A stretch of 64,000 nt of DNA from Prochlorococcus sp. AG-412-P08 (GTDB lineage Bacteria; Cyanobacteriota; Cyanobacteriia; PCC-6307; Cyanobiaceae), in the NCBI GenBank assembly GCA_003214695.1, contig QCLI01000002.1, positions 68,226 to 132,225 of the forward strand. Reading direction: 5' to 3'. Made by a program: the position numbers and the translations under genes. The notes below the pieces were generated by a model, which did no database searches, had not been told where the DNA came from, and saw nothing but the letters and a program-made list of their open reading frames with translations. Shown here piece after piece: positions 52,492-62,902 of the stretch; the first letter of the stretch is position 1, and each line of letters starts with the position of its first letter.

Positions 52492-54088
52492 TGAGTTTGC
52501 TCTTAATTATTGTTGTCATTTCATTTAATTCTTGAATTTTAAGCAAGCTAGAAAGAATAAAAAAGGAGGATAAACTTATAATTGAAGAAGATAATAATTC
52601 AATTAAGTTCCATAGAAAACTCGAATCTTGAGAAAGAAAGGAATTTGCCTTCCAGGCAATTAATCCTGAAATTGATCCACAAAATAAGAGTTTAAGGAAA
52701 TCAATAAACCATGCATATAAGTTTATTAGTTTTACTTTAGATTTTAATTTTACTAGAAGCACTAGACATGTAAATAAGTTTACACCAACTGTTGCTAGGA
52801 CAAGTCCACTAGCACCTAAATTAATTGGGATTTTGTACCCCCATGGTAAATTACTTCCAACAAAAAACCAGTCCAAAATAAGGTTAAGAACGATACCTAT
52901 AGCAGAAATTTTGAATGGAGTATTGCCATCTCCAAGTGAATAAAATACACGTACTAATAGATCTCTTATAAGGTATACTGGCATTCCAATGCCATAGAAA
53001 ATAAGTAGTGTTTTGACAATGTTTATTGCGTTGTAATCAAATACACCTCTGCCAAAAACAATTTTAGTAATTGGTTCGCTTAGTGTGATGAAGATTGCCC
53101 CTAAGTAGATCATACTTGCAGAAGAGAAAATAAAACCTTGCCTAATTCTTTTTACTAGATCTTTGCTGTCTTTTCTTTCTCCAAGTTTTGCTAATAATGG
53201 TAATAGAGGTAATAGAAGAGCATTTGAAATTAGACCTAATGGAGCCTGTACTATAAAATTTGCGTAACTTAAGCCTGATGCAGCCCCAATGATATTTGAT
53301 GCAAAAAATAGGTCAGTGAAAACATTAATTTGCAACATCCCTGTTGAAAGTGTTGCTGGGATAATAATCTTCCAAATTTCTTGAACACCTGAATTACCCC
53401 AGTCAAGCACTAAATTGAATTTAAGTAAGCCTTTTTTTCTTAATAAAGGGATTTGTATTGCCCATTGCATAATTGCACCTAGAAGAGTTGCTTGGGCTAG
53501 AATTAGCCCTCCTTTTAAAGCAATACCGGCAGAAGCGATCGACTGGGTTTCATATAAACCAAAGATGCTTACACTACTAATTAAAATTAAGCTTGAAATT
53601 ATAGGTGAAATGGATGGAAGAAGAAATTCGTTCCTTGCATTTAATGATCCAAAGCTTGTGCCAATTAACCCAGATAAACAAACAATAGGAGACATTATCT
53701 GCAATTGCTCGGTTGCAATTTTATGAGTTTGAACTTCCAAGCCAGGAGCCATAAGTTGGATAATTTGATCTGCTGCAAAAAATAAAATTAAACTAATTAG
53801 TATTAGTGGCAAAAGAATGGATGTATTGATGGAATAGAGAATCTGCCCTCCTTCTTGCTTGCTCCTTCTGCTTAGAACGCTAACTATTGAGTTGTGCAAA
53901 GGTCCATTAATCCCTCCTATAAGTACTAAAAAAAATCCTGGAAGAATATATGCATAGTTATATGCGTCATAAGCAGAACCAACTCCAAAGACCGCTGCTA
54001 TTGCAATTTGCCTAATCATTCCAAAAGCTTTGCTTAGCAGTGTGCCAATGCCAATTACCGTTGAAATGCGTCTAAGTGGCCTTTTCAT
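52469..54088 (-). CDS. murJ: Lipid II flippase MurJ (MviN)
   Basis: GTLLSKAFGMIRQIAIAAVFGVGSAYDAYNYAYILP, LIRDLLVRVFYSLGDGNTPFKI. Confidence 0.93.
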   Translation of the reverse strand: MKRPLRRISTVIGIGTLLSKAFGMIRQIAIAAVFGVGSAYDAYNYAYILPGFFLVLIGGINGPLHNSIVSVLSRRSKQEGGQILYSINTSILLPLILISLILFFAADQIIQLMAPGLEVQTHKIATEQLQIMSPIVCLSGLIGTSFGSLNARNEFLLPSISPIISSLILISSVSIFGLYETQSIASAGIALKGGLILAQATLLGAIMQWAIQIPLLRKKGLLKFNLVLDWGNSGVQEIWKIIIPATLSTGMLQINVFTDLFFASNIIGAASGLSYANFIVQAPLGLISNALLLPLLPLLAKLGERKDSKDLVKRIRQGFIFSSASMIYLGAIFITLSEPITKIVFGRGVFDYNAINIVKTLLIFYGIGMPVYLIRDLLVRVFYSLGDGNTPFKISAIGIVLNLILDWFFVGSNLPWGYKIPINLGASGLVLATVGVNLFTCLVLLVKLKSKVKLINLYAWFIDFLKLLFCGSISGLIAWKANSFLSQDSSFLWNLIELLSSSIISLSSFFILSSLLKIQELNEMTTIIKSKLITPYFLR

Positions 54089-54146
54089 GTTTTACTCTTA
54101 GCTATAAGAAATCCCATAAATTATTTAGAGGTTTTAAATAGATTTC

Positions 54147-54926
54147 TTGAATGTATTCAATAGAGGATGGATTTCCATGATTGGCAAGACTATTTCAACT
54201 TTTTCTCCTCTTATTGAAGGAACCCTAAAGAAAAGATATAAACGTTTTTTAGCAGATATAGAATTAGATACAGGAGAATTGGTTACCGCCCATTGTGCAA
54301 ACACTGGACCTATGAAAGGGGTCTTGTACCCTGGAGGGCGAGTTCGGTTGAGATATTCTCCATCTCCAAAACGTAAATTGGCTTGGTCATGGGAACAAGC
54401 CCAGGTGCCTTCTTTAGAAGGCTTGATTTGGGTTGGCATCAATACTTCATTGCCTAATAAACTTGTCAGAAGGGTTATTGAAGAAGGTTTTTTAAACAAA
54501 AAATTGGGTAAAATCTTGGAAATTAAAAATGAAGTAGTTTATGGAGTAGAAAGGAAAAGTCGCATCGATTTGCTCTTAACGCCTCAGGAAGCAAATCCTG
54601 ATTCTCGGAAAATATTTATAGAAGTGAAAAATACAACTTGGGTAAAAAGCCAGAGAGCTCTTTTCCCAGATACTGTGACTACTAGAGGGCAAAAACATTT
54701 GAAGGAAATGATTGCAGAATTGCCTTCTTCTAGGGCTGTTTTGGTCCCATGTATAAGTAGGAATGATGTAGAAGTTTTCTGCCCTGGAGATTCAGCAGAT
54801 CCAGCATATGGTGATCTGTTTCGACTTGCTTTAAAAAAAGGAGTTGAGGTTATTCCTTGTTCTTTTGATTTTCATTTAGATCGGATAACTTGGGAAGGGA
54901 TTAGACCTTTTGCTGAAAGGGAATAG
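54147..54926 (+). CDS. sfsA: Sugar fermentation stimulation protein SfsA homolog
   Basis: [70 protein letters not shown]. Confidence 0.93.
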   Translation: MNVFNRGWISMIGKTISTFSPLIEGTLKKRYKRFLADIELDTGELVTAHCANTGPMKGVLYPGGRVRLRYSPSPKRKLAWSWEQAQVPSLEGLIWVGINTSLPNKLVRRVIEEGFLNKKLGKILEIKNEVVYGVERKSRIDLLLTPQEANPDSRKIFIEVKNTTWVKSQRALFPDTVTTRGQKHLKEMIAELPSSRAVLVPCISRNDVEVFCPGDSADPAYGDLFRLALKKGVEVIPCSFDFHLDRITWEGIRPFAERE

Positions 54927-54947
54927 TGCAGTTAATTCTTTAGTTGA

Positions 54948-55094
54948 CTAGAAGATTTTTGTTTTAATCACAAAAGCCAGCAATGCTATGGAGGTTAGGG
55001 CTAGAAGAGTACCCCCGATGATCATGGGGTTTGATCTTTGAACTTGTTTCTCTAGTAAGTCTTTTTTTTGCTTTCTTGTATTGGATTTAGTCAT
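54948..55094 (-). CDS. Candidate 48-aa single-TM small protein (below ORF-track cutoff)
   Basis: Own translation: MTKSNTRKQKKDLLEKQVQRSNPMIIGGTLLALTSIALLAFVIKTKIF; basic N-terminus followed by a TM helix. Confidence 0.6.
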   Translation of the reverse strand: MTKSNTRKQKKDLLEKQVQRSNPMIIGGTLLALTSIALLAFVIKTKIF

Positions 55095-55143
55095 GTTTAG
55101 ACTTTAAATTGGGAATTTGATCAGCAAATGAATTTCTGATTAT

Positions 55144-55157
55144 GTATTAACCATTAC
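55144..55157 (+). promoter_or_regulatory. Candidate NtcA-binding site of the amt1 promoter
   Basis: Exact GTA-N8-TAC (GTATTAACCATTAC); CATATT -10-like hexamer begins 22 nt downstream (55180). Confidence 0.65.
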
Positions 55158-55242
55158 CAGGCATTGTCTCTTAATTGCTCATATTGATATATGTAATAGC
55201 TTTTTTTATAAATTAGCTTCTTTTGCAGAATTTCATTTTTTT

Positions 55243-56736
55243 ATGACCACTGCTTTGCAATCGCCGCCTAGGCGTCGCACTGCGCGCCTCCAGGAAGTGA
55301 GCCTACTGGAAGGACCAATGCTTCTATTGAAAAGCATTCGCGGCTTTAGATCTAATCAAGGATTAATTTGGTTAGCTACTGTGCCCTTGGCTCTTTTAGG
55401 CTTAGGAGTTTTTAGTTTCGCTGCTCGTGCAGAAGTTGGTCTTTCTGACCTAACTGGCCCTCAAGCGGCGACTTTCTTGGCAGACAACCTTTGGCTATTC
55501 ATTGCAACGATCCTCGTCATTTTCATGAATGCTGGGTTCGCAATGGTTGAAGCCGGGATGTGTCGTTCAAAGAATGCCGTAAACATTCTTGCTAAAAATC
55601 TTTTTGTTTTTGCTTTAGCCGTAACTGCATATTGGTTTATTGGCTATTCACTGATGTATGGAGATTCAGTGGCAGGAGGATGGCTTTATTTTAATGGCTT
55701 GTTCTTTGACCCAGATCCTTCAGGAGCACTTGCATGTGCAGCTTCAGGAGATACTGGTTGCCTTGTACCTGCTGTAGATTTCCTTTTCCAAGCTGCTTTT
55801 GCAGGTACTGCAGCTACTATTGTTTCTGGACTTGTTGCTGAAAGAGTTAAATTTGGTGAATTTGTTGTTTTTTCATTGATATTGACTGCTTTTATTTATC
55901 CAATTTCAGGCAGTTGGCAGTGGAATGGAGGATGGCTTTCAGAACTAGGTTTTATTGATTTTGCGGGTTCTTCAATTGTTCACTCAGTTGGTGGATGGGC
56001 AGGTCTTATTGGAGCAATGCTTCTTGGACCTAGAATTGGAAAGTTTGTTGATGGAAAGGCCCAGGCAATGCCTGGACATAACATGGCACTAGCTACGCTT
56101 GGTGCACTGATTCTGTGGATTGGTTGGTATGGCTTCAACCCTGGATCAGAGTTGGCTATGGATGAATATGTTGCTTTTGTTGCTGTTACTACAACTCTTG
56201 CAGCTGCTGGTGGAGCTATAGCAGCGACTCTTATTTCGACACTTACATCTGGTAAGCCGGATTTAACCATGATTATCAATGGAATACTTGCGGGTCTCGT
56301 AAGTATTACCGCTGGTTGTGGAAACATGACACTTACAGGGTCATGGCTCGCAGGATTTGTGGGCGGTGTAATAGTTGTTTTTGCAGTTTCTGCTTTGGAT
56401 TCCTTAGGTGTTGATGACCCTGTCGGCGCTTTTTCTGTTCATGGAGTATGTGGTATTTGGGGAACAGTGGTAATTGGATTGTGGGGTGTTGATGGAATGG
56501 ATCCATCTGCAGCTGGCATTGGTCTCCTAAATGGAGGTGGAATATCAACCTTGTTGGTTCAGGCTCTTGGTGCCGGCGCTTATGCGATCTGGACAATAGC
56601 GACTTGCTGGATGGCTTGGTCAATCATTGGCAGTTTCTTTGGTGGTATTCGTGTAAGTGAAGAAGAAGAAACTTTGGGCCTTGATATTGGTGAGCATGGT
56701 ATGGAAGCTTATCCAGACTTTGCTTCTTCTAATTAA
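55243..56736 (+). CDS. amt1: Ammonium transporter
   Basis: AMT family: AGFAMVEAGMCRSKNAVNILAKNL, GSSIVHSVGGWAGLIGAMLLGPR, DDPVGAFSVHGVCGIWGT. Confidence 0.97.
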   Translation: MTTALQSPPRRRTARLQEVSLLEGPMLLLKSIRGFRSNQGLIWLATVPLALLGLGVFSFAARAEVGLSDLTGPQAATFLADNLWLFIATILVIFMNAGFAMVEAGMCRSKNAVNILAKNLFVFALAVTAYWFIGYSLMYGDSVAGGWLYFNGLFFDPDPSGALACAASGDTGCLVPAVDFLFQAAFAGTAATIVSGLVAERVKFGEFVVFSLILTAFIYPISGSWQWNGGWLSELGFIDFAGSSIVHSVGGWAGLIGAMLLGPRIGKFVDGKAQAMPGHNMALATLGALILWIGWYGFNPGSELAMDEYVAFVAVTTTLAAAGGAIAATLISTLTSGKPDLTMIINGILAGLVSITAGCGNMTLTGSWLAGFVGGVIVVFAVSALDSLGVDDPVGAFSVHGVCGIWGTVVIGLWGVDGMDPSAAGIGLLNGGGISTLLVQALGAGAYAIWTIATCWMAWSIIGSFFGGIRVSEEEETLGLDIGEHGMEAYPDFASSN

Positions 56737-56755
56737 GAACAAATGTTTTCTTACA

Positions 56756-56783
56756 AAAAGCCTGGCATTTAGCCAGGCTTTTT
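56756..56783 (+). terminator. Intrinsic terminator of amt1
   Basis: AAAAAGCCTGGC ATTT AGCCAGGCTTTTT. Confidence 0.92.
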
Positions 56784-56837
56784 GTGTTTTTTAGCTCTTG
56801 CGAATAGAGTCTTATTCTTAATGTAGATTCAATAGAA

Positions 56838-58049
56838 ATGGATACTCAAGCTTTTAAACGTTCGCTTCACCATTCTGATCGTTATAACCGAAGAGGTTTC
56901 GAATCCCCTGCAAAAAGGGCTAAAGCCCTTGAAAAGGCTTATCAAAGCAATTTGATAGCTTCTATTCGTGATAATGGATATTTGCTAGAGCATGGAAGAT
57001 TAAGAGTCAAACTTGCAGAGGCTTTTGGATTTTGTTGGGGTGTAGAACGTGCTGTAGCAATGGCTTATGAAACTAGGCGACATTATCCAAAAGAAAGTAT
57101 TTGGATAACTAATGAAATCATTCACAACCCTTCAGTGAATGATCATTTGAGAAATATGAATGTGCGTTTTATATCTGCTGAGAAAGGAATTAAAGACTTC
57201 TCTTCAGTGAAGGAGGGTGATGTTGTGATATTGCCAGCTTTTGGAGCAACTGTGCAGGAAATGAAACTTCTTCATGAACGTGGTTGTCACATCATCGATA
57301 CAACTTGTCCATGGGTTTCAAAAGTGTGGCATACGGTAGAGAAACATAAAAAGCATGAATTCACTTCAATTATTCATGGAAAAGTTAAACATGAAGAAAC
57401 ATTAGCTACCAGCTCTTTTGCAGGAACCTATTTAGTTGTTTTAGATCTTGAGGAGGCTCAGTATGTTTCTGAATATATTCTTGGGAATGGAGATCGAGAT
57501 GACTTTATGAGAAGATTTGCAAGGGCTTTTTCTAATGGTTTTGATCCAGATAGAGATCTGAAGCGACTTGGGGTAGCTAATCAGACAACAATGCTCAAGA
57601 GTGAAACTGAAGAGATTGGCCGGTTGTTTGAAAAAACAATGCTTAGGAAATATGGACCTTCTGATTTAAACGAACATTTCTTGGCCTTTAATACAATTTG
57701 TGATGCTACTGAGGAAAGACAAGATGCAATGTTTTCTTTAGTGGATGAACCACTCGACATGCTAGTAGTTATTGGGGGCTTTAACTCTTCAAATACAACT
57801 CATCTTCAAGAAATTGCTTTGTCTAAAGGGATTCGTTCTTTTCATATAGATACTCCTGAAAGAATTGGAGATAGAGACAACACAATCACCCACAAACCAT
57901 TGGGAAATGATTTAACAGTTGAATCTGACTTCCTACCAACTGGAAAGGTTAATGTAGGTATAACTTCTGGTGCATCAACTCCTGACAGAATTGTTGAGCA
58001 TGTAATTCAAAAACTTATAAATCTTAGTGAGTCTAAAGTAATAGCGTAA
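56838..58049 (+). CDS. ispH: 4-hydroxy-3-methylbut-2-enyl diphosphate reductase
   Basis: [50 protein letters not shown]. Confidence 0.97.
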   Translation: MDTQAFKRSLHHSDRYNRRGFESPAKRAKALEKAYQSNLIASIRDNGYLLEHGRLRVKLAEAFGFCWGVERAVAMAYETRRHYPKESIWITNEIIHNPSVNDHLRNMNVRFISAEKGIKDFSSVKEGDVVILPAFGATVQEMKLLHERGCHIIDTTCPWVSKVWHTVEKHKKHEFTSIIHGKVKHEETLATSSFAGTYLVVLDLEEAQYVSEYILGNGDRDDFMRRFARAFSNGFDPDRDLKRLGVANQTTMLKSETEEIGRLFEKTMLRKYGPSDLNEHFLAFNTICDATEERQDAMFSLVDEPLDMLVVIGGFNSSNTTHLQEIALSKGIRSFHIDTPERIGDRDNTITHKPLGNDLTVESDFLPTGKVNVGITSGASTPDRIVEHVIQKLINLSESKVIA

Positions 58050-58180
58050 ATATCATCTTTTAAAATAAAAGCTAAATCGATATCAATAAAGAGATCTCAC
58101 TATTTAATTTGATAAAAACGAGTTTTTAGTTAACAGAATCTGCTGCCAAACAACTAACATGTAATTCTGATGCTTATAGC

Positions 58181-58744
58181 GTGATGGCTGATTCAGAAAA
58201 AATTAATTCACCAAAACCAGATTCTTCTTCATCTAACCAGTCTCAGAAGGTTGAAGTTGTAGTGGCTAGTTCGTCTGATGGGGATGTGAATATTTTGGGT
58301 GAACTGGCAACTTTTGTTTTGAGAGTAGGCTTTAGCTTGTTTATGGTTCATCATGGTCTTGAAAAATTGCAAGATCCTCAGGGATTTGCAGAATTTGTTG
58401 TTGGAAAATATTTTGGATTTTTACCTGGAGATCCCATAATTTGGACATTTGCAGCAGGTATAACCCAAGTAATTTGTCCAATTGGACTTGCCTTGGGGAT
58501 ATTTACGAGACTTTGTGCTTTAGGACTTTTGAATACAATGTTGTTTGCTCTTTATTTCCATTTTGTTGATACCGGCTTAGAAGGCTTCCCTCTTGCAGTA
58601 GTCGAAGGTCATAATTATATATTTGAATTATCTGCAATTTATGCTGCAATATCTTTCTACTTTCTATGCGCAGGGCCTGGAAGATTGGCAATCTTTCAAA
58701 AAAAGAATAAAGTAACTTATTATCCTAAAGGCTCTCAAAGCTAA
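58181..58744 (+). CDS. DoxX family membrane protein
   Basis: FVLRVGFSLFMVHHGLEKLQDPQGFAEFVV; four TM segments. Confidence 0.85.
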   Translation: MMADSEKINSPKPDSSSSNQSQKVEVVVASSSDGDVNILGELATFVLRVGFSLFMVHHGLEKLQDPQGFAEFVVGKYFGFLPGDPIIWTFAAGITQVICPIGLALGIFTRLCALGLLNTMLFALYFHFVDTGLEGFPLAVVEGHNYIFELSAIYAAISFYFLCAGPGRLAIFQKKNKVTYYPKGSQS

Positions 58745-58785
58745 ATAGAAAATTTAAAAGATATTAAGTAGTTTTATCTATAATT

Positions 58786-60342
58786 TTAATGTAAAAAATG
58801 TCTTTTTCCAGTAAAGATCATCGGGATATTTAATTCTTCACATGCTTTGATTGATAATTCATCTTTAATACTACCTCCTGGTTGAATAATTGCGCTTATA
58901 CCGTATTGAGCAGCTAATCGAATTGTGTCATCAAAAGGGAAAAATCCATCACTTGCTAAAACGGCTTTGTTTGCTTTTTTGCCAGCAGTTTCGAGAGCTA
59001 TTTTGGCTGATCCAATCCTGTTTGTTTGGCCAGCTCCAATTCCAAGAGTTTGTCCAGAGGATGCAATAGTTATTGCATTAGAACGTACATGCTTAACTAC
59101 TTTCCATGCAAAAGTAAGATCTTCTTTCTGATGTGAGTTTGGTTGTAGCTCTGTGACAACTTTCCAGTTACTTACATCTATTAAAAGGTCATCACTTTCT
59201 TGAACAATTACTCCTCCAAGAATACTCCTAATAGTTTTTCTTTCTGAATTCTTGATAAAGCTATTCTTGAGTTCAATTAGCCTTAAGTTTTTTTTGTCAG
59301 AAAGGATTAACTTAGCCTCTTCATCAAACTTTGGTGCTACAACACATTCTAAAAAGAGACTTTTTAATTCTATTGCTGCTTTTGAATTAACAGTAGAATT
59401 TAATGCGACTATTCCACCAAATGCACTAGTTCTATCTGCATCTAATGCCTTTGTTAGAGCTGAATCGATAGAGCTTCCTGTTGCAACACCACAAGGATTT
59501 GTATGTTTAATAACTACAGCTGCATATTGGAATGATTTATTGCTATTTTCCTCCCCATAATAAAATTCTCTTATTGTAGATAAGGCTGCTTCTAAATCTA
59601 ATAGATTATTAGTGCTAATTTCTTTCCCTTGGAACTTATAAGCTCCATCCCAACCTTGCTCATTGTAACTATACCATGTAGCTTTTTGATGAGGATTTTC
59701 ACCGTATCTAAGAGTTTGTTTTATGGGGAGTGCTTCTATCCATTCAGACTCTTTAACTGAGATTTTGTTTCTCATCCATTTACTTATAGCAGCATCATAA
59801 CTTGCTGTATGTTCAAAAGCTTCAAGAGCTAATTTACATTTAAGAGAGGGGGAAATATCTCCTTTTCTGAGCTCTTCCAGGAAGTTTTCGTATTGACTTG
59901 GACTAGTTAAAATTGTTACTGACTCGTGGTTCTTGGCAGCTGCTCTAACCATTGCAGGACCGCCTATGTCAATATTCTCAATAGCATTGTCCCAACTTAC
60001 ATTTGGATCCTTAATTGTTTCCTTGAAAGGGTAAAGATTAACAATAACTAAATCTATATTATTGATTTTTGCTTGTTGAAGATCATTTTGATGGGATTGA
60101 TCCTTTCTTTTTGCAAGTATGCCTCCATGGACTTTGGGGTGCAGAGTTTTTACTCTCCCTCCCAGTATCTCTTGTGCACCTGTATAGTCTGCTACTCGAG
60201 TAACTGGAATGGATGCTTCTTCAAGTGCTTTGGCCGTTCCTCCGCTGGAAATGATTTGATAGCCATATTCACTGCTGAGAGTTTCGGCAATAGGAATTAA
60301 GCCCTGCTTGTTAGAAACGCTTATTAATGCAATAGGTGCCAT
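58786..60342 (-). CDS. purH: Bifunctional AICAR formyltransferase/IMP cyclohydrolase
   Basis: [60 protein letters not shown]. Confidence 0.97.
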   Translation of the reverse strand: MAPIALISVSNKQGLIPIAETLSSEYGYQIISSGGTAKALEEASIPVTRVADYTGAQEILGGRVKTLHPKVHGGILAKRKDQSHQNDLQQAKINNIDLVIVNLYPFKETIKDPNVSWDNAIENIDIGGPAMVRAAAKNHESVTILTSPSQYENFLEELRKGDISPSLKCKLALEAFEHTASYDAAISKWMRNKISVKESEWIEALPIKQTLRYGENPHQKATWYSYNEQGWDGAYKFQGKEISTNNLLDLEAALSTIREFYYGEENSNKSFQYAAVVIKHTNPCGVATGSSIDSALTKALDADRTSAFGGIVALNSTVNSKAAIELKSLFLECVVAPKFDEEAKLILSDKKNLRLIELKNSFIKNSERKTIRSILGGVIVQESDDLLIDVSNWKVVTELQPNSHQKEDLTFAWKVVKHVRSNAITIASSGQTLGIGAGQTNRIGSAKIALETAGKKANKAVLASDGFFPFDDTIRLAAQYGISAIIQPGGSIKDELSIKACEELNIPMIFTGKRHFLH

Positions 60343-60402
60343 AAGACAAGAAATAAATCCATTCCAAGGGTTAACTTAAGCATTAATAATCCAATTTGTT
60401 TA

Positions 60403-61014
60403 ATGGAAGAAGAACTTTTTTGTTTTCCTTCTGAAAGCGCCACTTATAGATTGATCTTGCTTCATGGATGGGGAGCTGATGCGGAAGACCTGATTCCTTT
60501 AGGCGAAGGTTTAGTGAATTCTCTTAATGACTTTGATGTTGAATTAGTCTCTCTTCGTGCTCCTCAGGTGCACCCTGAAGGCATAGGAAGGCAATGGTAT
60601 GGACTTTTCCCTGCAGAGTGGGAGCAGGCATCTGAAGCCGTTCAATCTCTTAAAGGACGATTGCAAAGACTTGGCTCATTTCAGCTCCCATTAGAGAAAA
60701 CCATCTTGTTAGGATTCTCTCAAGGTGGTGCAATGGCTATTGCTGCAGGAAGCAGTTTGCCTTTAGCAGGAATAATTGCTTGCAGTGCTTATCTTCACCC
60801 TGGCTTCATACCACCTGTGAAAACTCCACCGGTCTTATTTACACATGGAACTCAAGATTCAATAGTGCCAATGGAAGCATCTGAAAAACTTTTCGACTTA
60901 TTTCATCACAATACAAGCTCATCACAAATTCATCTTTTTGAAGGAGGCCATGAAATACCTCAAAAGATCTATGGAGTCATTAGGCCTTTTATTGAAAAAT
61001 GTCTTTGCAATTAA
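60403..61014 (+). CDS. Alpha/beta hydrolase, carboxylesterase/phospholipase family
   Basis: LILLHGWGADAEDLIPLG, ILLGFSQGGAMAIAAG (GFSQGG), HGTQDSIVP. Confidence 0.9.
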   Translation: MEEELFCFPSESATYRLILLHGWGADAEDLIPLGEGLVNSLNDFDVELVSLRAPQVHPEGIGRQWYGLFPAEWEQASEAVQSLKGRLQRLGSFQLPLEKTILLGFSQGGAMAIAAGSSLPLAGIIACSAYLHPGFIPPVKTPPVLFTHGTQDSIVPMEASEKLFDLFHHNTSSSQIHLFEGGHEIPQKIYGVIRPFIEKCLCN

Positions 61015-61049
61015 ATTTAGACAATTTGATGAATTGAAGAAGAAGTTAC

Positions 61050-61418
61050 TTAAACAAAAGCGTATTCATATTCTTCGATCTCTTCCCAATCATCAGCTGT
61101 TAATTCGAGTCCTTCAAACATATTGTGCTCTCCCACTGCTTCAACAATTGTTCTTAATGAAGGGAAAAGAAAATGATTTTCTTCAGCATATTGAGCACTA
61201 AATAATCCTTTCTCACCCCAGAAAAATCTATCGGTAGTATGTTCATTTCTTCGAACATTTACAATGGCAGGAGCATTTATAGCAGTTTCAGCTATGTAGC
61301 GCCTAGCGGCTGTTACGGGTTTGTATTCTCCAGTCTCAAGATGAAATGTCTGGACATGGGCCATGACTCTTTGACCAGCCAGGCGCCTGCGGCTAATCCT
61401 CTTGCGCTTTTTTGACAT
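61050..61418 (-). CDS. DUF3155-like cyanobacterial protein
   Basis: MSKKRKRISRRRLAGQRVMAHVQTFHLETGEYKPVTAARRYIAE. Confidence 0.78.
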   Translation of the reverse strand: MSKKRKRISRRRLAGQRVMAHVQTFHLETGEYKPVTAARRYIAETAINAPAIVNVRRNEHTTDRFFWGEKGLFSAQYAEENHFLFPSLRTIVEAVGEHNMFEGLELTADDWEEIEEYEYAFV

Positions 61419-61783
61419 GAGATGATGACCCCTGAATAGGAACTAAGAAAGAGTGAATTAAATAAGGATGAAACGGCTACAACTAAAGAAAATTCACAGA
61501 TAGAAAAACCTTGCTTGAATTTTGAAGAATTTCTGGATAGAAGCTGTTGGAAAATTAAGTAACCAAAATGCTTTTATCAAACTTTAGTAAGGCTTGGCTC
61601 AGGGGACCCATCCACCTCTGACATAGCCTTAATAGCACGCTTTTTTGGAATTTTGATAAATAGACCATGCGAGGAGTCTCTTGTAAAGTCTCTTAAATGG
61701 CCCTTTAATATCTTAATACTTTTTTCTGAATTTTCAAGCTTTTCGCTTCTTGATCCAGATGCTCAAGATTTCTAAAAATAATT

Positions 61784-62902
61784 ATGAAGTTTTCGGATCG
61801 ATTTTTAAATCTCATTGATCAGCAGTTGAGCAGCTTTGAATTTGACCCTGAACTTGAGGCTGTTGTTGTTTATGTTGCGAAAACCGATGGGAAAGATTCC
61901 CCAACTTTGGAGGTTGTAGGGCAGCGGCCAAAGCAAATGCTAAAGAAATTAGGACCTATTGAAAATGACCCTGATTTGAGGGTCCCTTCGTCTAATCGTC
62001 GTTGGTATCCCATGCAACAAGGTTCCATATTATTAGGTGTAATTAGGGCGGAAAGGCATCCTTCAGAGGTTCAGTGGCCTGAATCTCTTGATACTCGATT
62101 GCAAATCAGTGCTGCAACCTTGGCAAACTTTCTAAGCTTAGAGCTAGATCGGGAAAAGCTGGTGAATGAGTTAAGTGAACAAAAAGAACAAGTTGGAGTA
62201 TTGATTCATCAGCTAAGAAATCCTCTAGCAGCTTTGCGAACTTATGCTCAACTGCTTTTGAGAAAGTTGGGACCAGAGAGTAGCCAAAGGTCATTGGTCG
62301 AAGGATTATTGAGTGAGCAGAAACAGGTTGATAAGTATTTGGTGGCTTTAGATAAGCTTTCTCAACCCAAGCTGGCTTCTAAAGATATTGTTCCTGTCAG
62401 ATTACTTTTACCTCCATTGATTCAAACTGAAAAACCTTTGGATCTGATGAAATTATTGAACCCTTTAATTGAGCGTGCTAAAGCAACAGCGAAACTGCAA
62501 GGTAGACAATGGTTTGGGCCAGTATATGTGCCTGATTGGATTAAGGAATTACGACCAGCTTGTGAAGGTATTACTGCGGAAATAGTTGCTAATCTTTTGG
62601 AAAATGCCTTTAGGTATTCCCCGCTATCTTCATCAATAGGAATTTCTATTAATGATCAAGGGATTTGTGTTTGGGATAGCGGTACGCCGATTCCTTTTTC
62701 TGAAAGAGACAAAATATTTACTAGTGGTTTTAGAAGTTCTAAAAGTAAAGACTTTAAAGGTTCAGGTTTAGGTTTAAGTCTTGGTAAAAAATTAGCTGAG
62801 CAATTTGGCGGAGAATTAAAGTTAATTGTCAAACCATCTAATTTTGAAGAATCTCTACCTAACGAAGGTAATGCATTTGTGATTAATTTCCCGGTAAAAT
62901 AA
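61784..62902 (+). CDS. Soluble sensor histidine kinase
   Basis: H-box VLIHQLRNPLAALRTYAQLLLRKLG; N-box IVANLLENAFRYSPL; GSGLGLSLGKKLAEQFGGEL; no TM segment. Confidence 0.9.
   Translation: MKFSDRFLNLIDQQLSSFEFDPELEAVVVYVAKTDGKDSPTLEVVGQRPKQMLKKLGPIENDPDLRVPSSNRRWYPMQQGSILLGVIRAERHPSEVQWPESLDTRLQISAATLANFLSLELDREKLVNELSEQKEQVGVLIHQLRNPLAALRTYAQLLLRKLGPESSQRSLVEGLLSEQKQVDKYLVALDKLSQPKLASKDIVPVRLLLPPLIQTEKPLDLMKLLNPLIERAKATAKLQGRQWFGPVYVPDWIKELRPACEGITAEIVANLLENAFRYSPLSSSIGISINDQGICVWDSGTPIPFSERDKIFTSGFRSSKSKDFKGSGLGLSLGKKLAEQFGGELKLIVKPSNFEESLPNEGNAFVINFPVK

Noticed and set aside
56333-56623. 96-aa His/Gln-rich ORF antisense to amt1
   Set aside because: Low-complexity shadow of amt1 codons; no independent support.
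60938-61201. 87-aa ORF overlapping the esterase 3' end and the DUF3155 gene
   Set aside because: Overlaps two better-supported genes on opposite strands.
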